Of a stretch of DNA of 5,925 nt, positions 1 to 5,058 are shown piece by piece. How positions within the stretch are numbered: position 1 is the first letter of the stretch; the number at the start of each line of letters is the position of its first letter. Location of the stretch: contig CAYSPJ010000225.1 of NCBI GenBank assembly GCA_964432875.1, forward strand, positions 1-5,925. The letters are read 5' to 3'. Source of the DNA: JACJYE01 sp964432875 (lineage in GTDB: Bacteria; Bacteroidota; Bacteroidia; Chitinophagales; Saprospiraceae). The notes under the pieces were generated by a model. The model made no database searches and was not told where the DNA came from. It saw only the letters and a list, made by a program, of their open reading frames with translations. A program made the position numbers and the translations under genes.

Positions 1-132
1 AGTCCGTGTTGCGTCAATATCCGCTATGTGCGGCCCCCTTCTTCCCCCTTAGCAGAGAACGAGGAAACCGCAGCCTTTCAACCCGAACCAATCGAAGATG
101 CCCCAGGATTTAGCGCTAAAGGCAAGCTCTGA
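1..132 (+). CDS. Possible 3' end of an upstream gene (C-terminal 43 residues, unidentified)
   Basis: Frame 1 is open from the window edge to a TGA at 130-132. It would encode the last 43 residues of a protein whose start lies outside the window. The tail is rich in proline and acidic residues in its second half (for example AENEETAAF and EPIEDAPGF) and ends in a basic GKL. No domain can be recognised. The acidic, proline-rich composition resembles a real disordered C-terminus more than the other frames do. However, 43 open codons are expected by chance fairly often at this base composition, and two competing frames are also open here (plus 3-110 and minus 225-49). Treat as tentative. Confidence 0.3.
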   Translation, partial: SPCCVNIRYVRPPSSPLAENEETAAFQPEPIEDAPGFSAKGKL

Positions 133-361
133 TTTTTTCAGTTGGACAAATCTAATATAAAGTCCCTTGCCAGTCAATACCTTCCAGCAAAAAGAAACGA
201 TGCTCTCTTTCAATGGCTGAGACATCTTTCTATCCTTTTCGTGAATAATACGGAGTGAAAATCATGGCTCAAAGTTAGGCCACAATCAGATGGATAGAAA
301 GGAAAGAAAACGCGATTAGGAACAGGTCAAATTTTGGGGATTAGAATCTGGGCGGAGGATA
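133..361. other. Intergenic stretch without a convincing gene
   Basis: About 230 bp, AT-richer than the flanking genes, between the possible upstream gene tail and the rimO stop codon. It holds two exact minus-strand matches to the Bacteroidota -7 element TAnnTTTG, at 147-154 and 270-277. The first has a TTG 20 nt upstream (175-177). It also holds a perfect 10-bp inverted repeat: 226-235 (CTTTCTATCC) pairs with 292-301. I see no clear intrinsic terminator for rimO here. A 58-codon minus-strand frame (225-49) runs through part of it but has no family resemblance. Confidence 0.6.
147..177 (-). promoter_or_regulatory. Possible Bacteroidota-type promoter, leftward
   Basis: Read on the minus strand there is a TTG (177-175), a 20-nt spacer, and TAGATTTG (154-147), an exact fit to the TAnnTTTG element recognised by the Bacteroidota primary sigma factor. 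Transcription would start near 140 and run leftward out of the window. No ATG lies downstream of it on the minus strand inside the window, so it would serve an untranslated RNA, a gene beyond the edge, or nothing. A chance match is possible in AT-rich sequence. Confidence 0.25.
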
Positions 362-1672
362 CTACTCCAGCTCCCCAAACAAATCGTACTCCGTAGCATC
401 GGTGATGCGCACCAGCGCGAAATCGCCGAGGCGGACGTAATTACTGGCGGCAGGCACGAGGACTTCGTTGTCCACCTCCGGCGAATCGCCTTCGGTGCGG
501 CCGATGAAGTACTCGCCCTCCTTGCGGTCGAAGAGCACCTTGAGGGTCTGGCCGATTTTTGCCTGGTTTTTGGCAAAAGAGATGCCCTGCTGGATTTCCA
601 TGAGGCGGTTGGCGCGCTCCTCCTTCACTTCGGCGGGCACATCGTCGGGCAGCTCGTGGGCGCGGGTGTCTTCTTCGTGAGAGTATTGAAAAACGCCCAG
701 GCGGTCGAACTGCATCTCCTCCACGAAATCGCACAAATCCTGAAATTCCGCTTCGGTCTCGCCGGGGAAGCCGACCAGCATGGTGGTGCGCAGGCTCAGC
801 CCCGGCACTTTCTGACGGGCCAGCCCAACGAGCTCTACGGTCTCCTCGCGGGTGATCTGGCGGCGCATGCGGTCCAAGACGGCGTTGTTGGCGTGCTGCA
901 GCGGCATGTCGAGGTAATTGCAAATCTCGGGGCGCTCCGCCATGACTTCGAGGATTTCGACCGGGAATTTGCTGGGATAAGCGTAGTGCAGGCGGATCCA
1001 TTCGATACCCTCTACGTCGGCCAAGGCATGGAGCAGGCGGGGCAGCTCGCGCTTCTTGTAGAGGTCCAGGCCGTAGTAGGTCAATTCCTGGGCGATGAGC
1101 ATCAGCTCTTTGACGCCGCGGCGGGCCAGGCTTTTCGCCTCCTTCACCAATTCTTCGATGGGGCGGGAGATGTGCTTGCCGCGCATCAGCGGGATGGCAC
1201 AGAAAGAGCAGGTGCGGTTGCAGCCTTCGGATATCTTCAGGTAGGCATAGTGCTGGGGCGTGGTGATGGCGCGCTCGCCGATGAGCTCGTGCTTGTAGTC
1301 GGCATTGAGTTTAGCCAACAGAGCAGGCAGCTCCAGCGTGCCGAAGTAGGCGTCCACTTCGGGGATTTCCACTTCCAGCTGGTCTTTGTAGCGCTGCGAC
1401 AAGCAACCGGTGACGTAGAGCTTCTCGATGCCGCCTTGCTTTTTCACCTCGGCATATTCCAGGATGGTGTTGACGGATTCTTCCTTGGCCAAATCGATAA
1501 AGCCACAAGTATTGACGATGACGATATTCGCGTCCTCGTCGGCGCTGTCGTGCACCACCTCGTAGTCATTGCCCCGTAGTTGGGTGATGATGTTTTCCGA
1601 GTCCACCAGGTTTTTTGAACAGCCCAGCGTAATAAGGTTGACTTTATCGCGGTTTAATGTTTTGGTCTTCAT
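362..1672 (-). CDS. rimO: Ribosomal protein S12 methylthiotransferase RimO
   Basis: RimO is a cytosolic radical-SAM enzyme that adds a methylthio group to the conserved aspartate (Asp88/89) of ribosomal protein S12. It uses two [4Fe-4S] clusters. The encoded 436 residues match the family length (about 440). The N-terminal methylthiotransferase domain carries the three auxiliary-cluster cysteines at C18 (LGCSKNLVDSE), C56 (NTCGFI) and C90 (VTGCLSQRY). The radical-SAM motif CNRTCSFC supplies C151, C155 and C158, followed by the typical IPxxRGxxxSRP stretch. A C-terminal TRAM domain covers roughly the last 65 residues. The LGCSKN/DSE opening and overall pattern favour RimO over the tRNA enzyme MiaB. 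An ATG exists further upstream at 1702, but a -7 promoter box overlaps it (1700-1707), so the start at 1672 (MKTKT) is preferred. The gene is single and divergent from the barrel-protein gene. No frameshift or missing key residue was seen. Confidence 0.96.
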   Translation of the reverse strand: MKTKTLNRDKVNLITLGCSKNLVDSENIITQLRGNDYEVVHDSADEDANIVIVNTCGFIDLAKEESVNTILEYAEVKKQGGIEKLYVTGCLSQRYKDQLEVEIPEVDAYFGTLELPALLAKLNADYKHELIGERAITTPQHYAYLKISEGCNRTCSFCAIPLMRGKHISRPIEELVKEAKSLARRGVKELMLIAQELTYYGLDLYKKRELPRLLHALADVEGIEWIRLHYAYPSKFPVEILEVMAERPEICNYLDMPLQHANNAVLDRMRRQITREETVELVGLARQKVPGLSLRTTMLVGFPGETEAEFQDLCDFVEEMQFDRLGVFQYSHEEDTRAHELPDDVPAEVKEERANRLMEIQQGISFAKNQAKIGQTLKVLFDRKEGEYFIGRTEGDSPEVDNEVLVPAASNYVRLGDFALVRITDATEYDLFGELE

Positions 1673-1699
1673 AAATTGGCGCACCATTTTTTGCGGGTG

Positions 1700-1707
1700 C
1701 AAAGATA
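1700..1707 (-). promoter_or_regulatory. Probable -7 promoter element for rimO
   Basis: On the minus strand 1707-1700 reads TATCTTTG, an exact TAnnTTTG match. It would place the transcript start near 1695 and give a leader of roughly 20 nt before the rimO ATG at 1672. The upstream -33 partner is poor: the nearest TTTG (1726-1723) is only 15 nt away instead of about 19-20. Confidence 0.4.
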
Positions 1708-1738
1708 CGCATTTGAAAACGGCAAAAGAATAGATGAC

Positions 1739-2437
1739 ATGAAATACCTCGCTGCTTTGTTTTTCCTCCTCTTTTCGGCCAGCCTGGCGGTGGCCCAGAT
1801 CGGCTTAAATGCGGGCTACCGCTACAACAGCGCACCGGATTGGCAGTTTGCCGCCGCTGCTGGCGGCGGCGAGCAACCCTTGCTCAACGACGGCTACTCA
1901 TTTGGGCTGGATTTCTGGATCCCGCTCAAAGCCGTGCGCATTGATATCCTGCCCGAAATCAATTTCAGCCGTTTCCGCACCGAGCCCCTCCCCTTCCCAG
2001 CGCTGGACATGGACGGCAGCCTGGCCCAAAACTGGTACAGCCTCTTTCTCCATGCCAATATCTATTTCCTCAACCTGGATGGCGACTGCGACTGCCCGAC
2101 TTTTTCCAAATCGGGGGGGCTACTGGAGAAGGGCTTGTTTTTGCAGCTCTCGCCCGGCATCTCCTACCTGCAGCAAGAGGCTGTCGCCCCCGAGCAGCAG
2201 GAAAGCTCGCAGAGCTGGGCACCCAGCCTCGGCGCTGCCCTGGGCCTGGATCTGGGCCTGAGCGATTTCGTCACCATCAGCCCCATGGCCGGCTTCCGCT
2301 ATTTCCTGCCCACCGACTGGGCCAGCGCCCGCCTGCTGGACGATCTCGATACCCAAACGGGCAGCCTCAAGGACGAACGCAGCGACATCCGGCAGGTGTA
2401 TGTGGGGCTGCGCTTGGGGGTGCGGTTTAGGACGTAG
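1739..2437 (+). CDS. Putative small outer-membrane beta-barrel protein
   Basis: A 232-residue exported protein with no precise family recognised. Residues 1-20 form a clear Sec signal peptide: a short basic start (MKY), a hydrophobic core (LAALFFLLFSASL) and a signal peptidase I type site around AVA-Q. The mature part alternates polar and hydrophobic residues in short aromatic-rich strands (for example YSFGLDFWI, LFLQLSPGISY, VYVGLRLGVRF) joined by loops. This fits an 8- to 10-strand outer-membrane porin-like or OmpA-like barrel. A GDCDCP segment near residue 98 could form a disulfide or sit in an extracellular loop. The start at 1739 is chosen because the signal peptide begins exactly there; upstream in-frame TTG codons would bury it. 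It is divergent from rimO with 66 bp between the two starts. No strong promoter was found for it. Its function, such as structural barrel or transport, cannot be told from the sequence. Confidence 0.8.
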   Translation: MKYLAALFFLLFSASLAVAQIGLNAGYRYNSAPDWQFAAAAGGGEQPLLNDGYSFGLDFWIPLKAVRIDILPEINFSRFRTEPLPFPALDMDGSLAQNWYSLFLHANIYFLNLDGDCDCPTFSKSGGLLEKGLFLQLSPGISYLQQEAVAPEQQESSQSWAPSLGAALGLDLGLSDFVTISPMAGFRYFLPTDWASARLLDDLDTQTGSLKDERSDIRQVYVGLRLGVRFRT

Positions 2438-2460
2438 CAGAAGCTCAAATGGAGCGACAT

Positions 2461-2527
2461 CCCGCTCTTTAGAAAATCTTCGAGGCCTGGCCGCAGGGCA
2501 AGGCGAGATTAGATTTTCTTGAGCGGG
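2461..2527. repeat. Long imperfect palindrome (stem-loop) downstream of the barrel-protein gene
   Basis: CCCGCTC at 2461-2467 pairs with GAGCGGG at 2521-2527, and AGAAAATCT at 2471-2479 pairs perfectly with AGATTTTCT at 2511-2519. The two stem blocks are separated by 3 nt on the left and 1 nt on the right. The total is 16 paired bases around a 31-nt GC-rich loop. A second small hairpin overlaps the left arm: GAGCG 2452-2456 with CGCTC 2463-2467. There is no T-tract after either arm, so it is not a canonical intrinsic terminator, although it could protect or end the transcript of the gene at 1739-2437. It could also be a copy of an interspersed palindromic (REP- or MITE-like) element. Confidence 0.6.
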
Positions 2528-2549
2528 AGCGAAAAGCTCAAACATCAGC

Positions 2550-2568
2550 GCTGCACTGGCGGTGCAGC
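2550..2568. repeat. Perfect 7-bp inverted repeat upstream of the cassette promoter
   Basis: GCTGCAC (2550-2556) and GTGCAGC (2562-2568) flank a 5-nt spacer. The site ends 17 bp before the -33 element of the promoter at 2586-2616. It lies where an activator could bind, or it may be a simple hairpin. No T-tract follows on the plus strand, so a terminator reading in that direction is unlikely. Confidence 0.4.
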
Positions 2569-2585
2569 ATAAAAACACCAAAAAC

Positions 2586-2616
2586 TTGCATGTTACCCTG
2601 ACGCCTTTTACCTTTG
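2586..2616 (+). promoter_or_regulatory. Bacteroidota-type promoter of the DUF1538-PII-CBS cassette
   Basis: TTG at 2586-2588, a 20-nt spacer and TACCTTTG at 2609-2616 match the Bacteroidota primary-sigma consensus (TTTG, about 19-20 nt, TAnnTTTG). Transcription would start near 2622-2624, leaving a leader of about 25 nt before the ATG at 2648. The position directly ahead of the first membrane-protein gene makes it the probable promoter of the cassette. Confidence 0.6.
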
Positions 2617-2647
2617 ATGCCAAATAAGATCAGGTGCATAAGTTGCG

Positions 2648-3412
2648 ATGGGAAAAAGCGCTGCTTGGATGAAGTACAAAGTAATGGCTCAGGCCATCCT
2701 CAAAAAACTCGGCACGGCATTGATGGATCTGGTGCCCATCATCGCGGTGGTGGCCTTTTTTCAGGCGGCGGTCATCCGGCAGCCGTTGCCGCAGGTGGGG
2801 GAAATCATCCTGGGCAGCCTATTTGTAGTCATCGGCCTGATGCTTTTTATCGAGGGGCTAGAGATGGGGTTGTTCCCGATTGGAGAGGCGATGGCTCGAG
2901 CTCTCGCTCTAAAAGGCAGCCTCTTCTGGCTGATGGCCTTTTCCTTCACGCTTGGTTTTTCCACAACGATTGCCGAGCCAGCTTTGATCGCCATCGCCAA
3001 GGAAGCCGGGCGCATCGCCGCTAGCGCGGGACTGATTGCCGATGATGCAAAAACGATGGACAATTATGCGCTGGGCTTGCGCCTATCCGTGGCTATTTCA
3101 GTCGGCTTAGCTATCGTAATTGGCGTGCTGCGCATCCTCAAAGGCTGGCCCTTGTACTATCTCATCATTGGTGGGTATATCTTGGTCATGTTGATGACCG
3201 TTGTGGCACCGGAAGAAATCATCGGTTTGGCTTACGATGCCGGCGGAGTGACGACCTCTACGATTACCGTACCATTGGTGACGGCGCTGGGAATCGGCCT
3301 TGCTAATGTGATCAAAGGGAGAAACCCTTTGCTGGATGGGTTCGGGCTAATTGCGTTTGCCTCGCTTTTACCCATGGTTTTTGTAATGGGTTACGGCTGG
3401 TTTTGGTTTTGA
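2648..3412 (+). CDS. DUF1538 family integral membrane protein, first paralog
   Basis: A 254-residue inner-membrane protein with about six to seven hydrophobic segments, roughly at residues 24-43, 52-70, 91-118, 145-163, 167-187, 200-223 and 230-253. It carries the conserved DUF1538 signatures: TTIAEPALIA (106-115), YDAGGVTTSTITVPLV (196-211) and GRNPLLDGFGLIAFASL (224-240). The family has no settled biochemical function. The conserved helix-breaking TxxxEP and GGVTTSTxTVP segments look like the substrate-site motifs of secondary transporters, so a transport role is inferred. Many family members fuse two such domains in one chain of about 500 residues; here they are separate adjacent genes. 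The ATG at 2648 lies about 25 nt after the predicted transcript start. The ATG at 2684 is an alternative that gives the same N-terminal length as the second paralog. It is the first gene of the cassette, and the next start follows its stop by 20 bp. Confidence 0.88.
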   Translation: MGKSAAWMKYKVMAQAILKKLGTALMDLVPIIAVVAFFQAAVIRQPLPQVGEIILGSLFVVIGLMLFIEGLEMGLFPIGEAMARALALKGSLFWLMAFSFTLGFSTTIAEPALIAIAKEAGRIAASAGLIADDAKTMDNYALGLRLSVAISVGLAIVIGVLRILKGWPLYYLIIGGYILVMLMTVVAPEEIIGLAYDAGGVTTSTITVPLVTALGIGLANVIKGRNPLLDGFGLIAFASLLPMVFVMGYGWFWF

Positions 3413-3432
3413 TTATGCAGAATGAGGTGTTT

Positions 3433-4221
3433 ATGATTACTTTTTCACTGGATTTCATGCGGATTTTATGGGATACGCTCCGCGATGTAGGCCCTATCCT
3501 GCTATTAATCGTGTTCTTCCAGCTGATAGTCCTGAAGCAGCCCATCCCCCATCTAAGCAAGATGGTTTGGGGAGGTGTCTATGTTGTATTGGGACTAGCT
3601 CTGTTTTTGATGGGATTGGAAAAAGCCCTTTTCCCTTTGGGCGATATCATGGCCACCCAATTATCAGATCCTCGTTTCGTAGCCGACACAAATGGGCAGA
3701 TCGCGGGCTGGTATTCCTACTATTGGATTTACCTCTTCGCGGCCCTGATCGGCTTCGCCACCACCATCGCCGAACCGGCGCTGATCGCGGTGGCATTTAA
3801 AGCCAATGAAGTCTCGGCGGGCACCATCAGCCAGTGGGGCTTGCGCATCGTGGTGGCGCTGGGGGTGGCCTTTGCCTTGGCGCTGGGCGCCTTCCGCATC
3901 GTCACGGGCACGCCGCTCTACTTGTATATCATGGCTGGCTATATTGTAGTCATGATTCAGACTATCTTTGCGCCTCGACAGATTATCCCCCTAGCCTACG
4001 ACTCTGGCGGGGTCACCACCTCCACCGTCACGGTACCACTGGTAGCGGCGCTGGGGCTGGGCTTATCGAGCGCAGTGCCTGGCAGAAACCCAGCCATTGA
4101 TGGCTTTGGGCTAATCGCTTTCGCCAGCCTTTTCCCCATCATCGCGGTGCTGGGGTACGCTCAGATCATGGAATGGAAAATCCGATTCTCTCAAGCAAAA
4201 AAGCAACAAGATGCGGTTTAA
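3433..4221 (+). CDS. DUF1538 family integral membrane protein, second paralog
   Basis: A 262-residue membrane protein homologous to its upstream neighbour along the full length. It has the same opening (VGPILLLIVFFQ against LVPIIAVVAFFQ), then TTIAEPALIAVA, YDSGGVTTSTVTVPLV and GRNPAIDGFGLIAFASL. It differs by a longer polar loop between the second and third hydrophobic segments (around LSDPRFVADTNGQIAG) and a basic cytosolic tail (RFSQAKKQQDAV). It probably pairs with the first paralog to make one functional unit equivalent to the fused two-domain proteins; this is inference. The start at 3433 is preferred because GAGG lies 5 nt upstream (3424-3427) and the N-terminus aligns with the first paralog from its ATG at 2684. 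ATG 3415 or TTG 3403 are alternatives, the latter overlapping the upstream gene. The last 11 bp overlap the PII-like gene, suggesting translational coupling. Confidence 0.87.
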   Translation: MITFSLDFMRILWDTLRDVGPILLLIVFFQLIVLKQPIPHLSKMVWGGVYVVLGLALFLMGLEKALFPLGDIMATQLSDPRFVADTNGQIAGWYSYYWIYLFAALIGFATTIAEPALIAVAFKANEVSAGTISQWGLRIVVALGVAFALALGAFRIVTGTPLYLYIMAGYIVVMIQTIFAPRQIIPLAYDSGGVTTSTVTVPLVAALGLGLSSAVPGRNPAIDGFGLIAFASLFPIIAVLGYAQIMEWKIRFSQAKKQQDAV

Positions 4222-4558
4222 ACTTATCCTGGCATTGGTCAAACCTCACGTCACCGATCAAGTGGTGGATGCCCTGAAACAAGAAGGCGCTACGGGCGCG
4301 ACCATCATCCCGGCCCGCGGCACGGGCATCAAAGAGGCCAAAACCTTTTTTGGCCTGAGCATCGAAGATCAGACCGACATCCTGCTCTTCCTGGTAGAAG
4401 AGCACGTCGTAGAAAAGCTGCTCGATGCTATTAAATCAGCAGGCAAATTTGGCGAGCCGGGTACTGGCATCGCCTTTACCTTGCCCATCGAACACGTCAT
4501 CGGCTTGGAAAGCCAAATGCAAAAATTCAAAGAACAGGCTCGTGATCAGTATTTTTGA
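4211..4558 (+). CDS. Divergent PII-like (GlnB-fold) signalling protein
   Basis: A 115-residue protein, the usual PII length. The N-terminus LALVKPHVTDQVVDALKQEG matches the beta1-alpha1 region of GlnB (AIIKPFKLDDV...), followed by GATIIPARGTG before the T-loop. The C-terminal block GTGIAFTLPIEHVI aligns without gaps to the GlnB B-loop region GDGKIFVFPVEDAV. Classical trimeric PII proteins bind ATP/ADP and 2-oxoglutarate and dock on targets such as the ammonium channel AmtB. Here the uridylylated Tyr51 and its motif are absent and the T-loop is about six residues shorter. By alignment, Lys58, Lys90, Arg101 and Arg103 of GlnB become Thr54, Ile87, Gly98 and Glu100. So it is PII-like, with an altered or different ligand, and is not a normal nitrogen regulator. 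The start overlaps the end of the second DUF1538 gene by 11 bp. The likely role is a cytosolic regulator of that membrane pair. Confidence 0.87.
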   Translation: MRFKLILALVKPHVTDQVVDALKQEGATGATIIPARGTGIKEAKTFFGLSIEDQTDILLFLVEEHVVEKLLDAIKSAGKFGEPGTGIAFTLPIEHVIGLESQMQKFKEQARDQYF

Positions 4559-4580
4559 ATAGCATGATTTGATTTTATAT

Positions 4581-4642
4581 GAGTTGCGAGCCGCGAGCCA
4601 CGAGCTGCTCGAAACTCGCATCTCGAAACTCGAAACTCGAAA
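4581..4642. repeat. Hairpin followed by a 7-bp tandem repeat (CTCGAAA) in the gap before the CBS gene
   Basis: GAGTTGCGAG (4581-4590) pairs with CTCGCATCTC (4615-4624) with one mismatch, and inside it CGAGC (4594-4598) pairs with GCTCG (4607-4611). Overlapping the right arm is a heptamer array: CTCGAAA at 4608-4614, the variant CTCGCAT at 4615-4621, then three exact copies at 4622-4642. An A-run (4645-4651) follows immediately. This is the only sizeable gap inside the cassette. The stretch stays open in the CBS frame, but its composition is repeat-like, so it is read as noncoding. Confidence 0.65.
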
Positions 4643-4650
4643 CTAAAAAA

Positions 4651-5052
4651 ATGAACTCAAAACGAAGCTTCCAAAGTGCCCGGCAGGTCATGTCCACCAA
4701 AATCATTTTCATCGATGGCATGGCAACCGCCAAAGAGGCCGTCGAGCTCATGCGCCGGGAAAAGGTGGAGGCGCTGATCGTGAATAAGCGCACGCCCCAA
4801 GACGCCTATGGCATCCTGGTGGTGCAAGACCTGATTAAAGGCGTCATCATCCCCGATCGCACCTCCGAGGAAGTCAATGTGTTTGAAATCATGACCAAAC
4901 CGACCATCAGCGTACCAGCCGACATGGACGTGCGCTACGTGGCACGCCTGCTCATCCGCGCGGGTTTGCGCATGGCACCGGTGGAGGAAAATGGCGAATA
5001 TATCGGCATCATTTCGCTCTCGACCCTGGTCTTAGACAATGTGCTATTTTGA
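4651..5052 (+). CDS. Small CBS-domain-pair protein
   Basis: A 133-residue cytosolic protein consisting almost wholly of two CBS motifs (a Bateman module). The first covers about residues 12-75 (MSTKIIFIDGMATAKEAVELM ending near GILVVQDLIKGVII). The second covers about 78-133 (FEIMTKPTISVPADMDV then RMAPVEENGEYIGIISLSTLV). CBS pairs generally bind adenine nucleotides such as AMP, ADP, ATP or S-adenosylmethionine, and regulate an attached or partner protein. No catalytic or DNA-binding domain is attached, so it must act on a partner in trans. The neighbouring DUF1538 and PII-like proteins are the obvious candidates. The ATG at 4651 is chosen because it is preceded by an A-run, typical of Bacteroidota starts, and because the longer option from ATG 4579 would translate the tandem repeat. 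It ends only 6 bp from the stop of the convergent gene, leaving no room for a separate terminator. Confidence 0.85.
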   Translation: MNSKRSFQSARQVMSTKIIFIDGMATAKEAVELMRREKVEALIVNKRTPQDAYGILVVQDLIKGVIIPDRTSEEVNVFEIMTKPTISVPADMDVRYVARLLIRAGLRMAPVEENGEYIGIISLSTLVLDNVLF

Positions 5053-5058
5053 ACACTT

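Noticed and set aside
441..1001. A 186-codon minus-strand frame inside rimO
   Set aside because: It is a frame-shifted shadow of rimO, rich in Arg, Pro, Ala and Gly as expected from GC-rich third positions, with no domain.
656..1579. A 307-codon open frame on the plus strand opposite rimO
   Set aside because: It is fully antisense to rimO, whose cluster cysteines, radical-SAM motif and TRAM domain are intact. The antisense protein is a Gly/Val/Leu/Asp/Phe-rich mirror of rimO codon usage without domain features.
2461..2530. Canonical intrinsic terminator for the barrel-protein gene
   Set aside because: The stem is convincing, but no T-tract follows on either strand and the loop is 31 nt long, so it is reported as a palindrome, not as a terminator.
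2120..2623. A 167-codon minus-strand frame over the end of the barrel-protein gene and the following gap
   Set aside because: It lies antisense to a gene with a clear signal peptide and runs across the palindrome and the cassette promoter. Its composition is alanine-rich shadow-like.
2614..3024. A 136-codon plus-strand frame overlapping the first DUF1538 gene
   Set aside because: It is a shifted reading of the conserved DUF1538 gene and starts inside the promoter's -7 box.
4211..4558. Ordinary nitrogen regulator GlnB/GlnK with an ammonium channel next to it
   Set aside because: The membrane neighbours carry DUF1538 motifs, not AmtB ones, and the PII-like protein lacks the uridylylation tyrosine and key nucleotide contacts.
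4608..4642. CRISPR array
   Set aside because: The units are 7 bp long and directly adjacent without spacers, so it is a simple tandem repeat.
4579..4650. N-terminal extension of 24 residues on the CBS protein
   Set aside because: It would translate the hairpin and the heptamer repeat into a Ser/Lys/Arg-rich stretch. The ATG at 4651, after an A-run, starts just before the first CBS motif.
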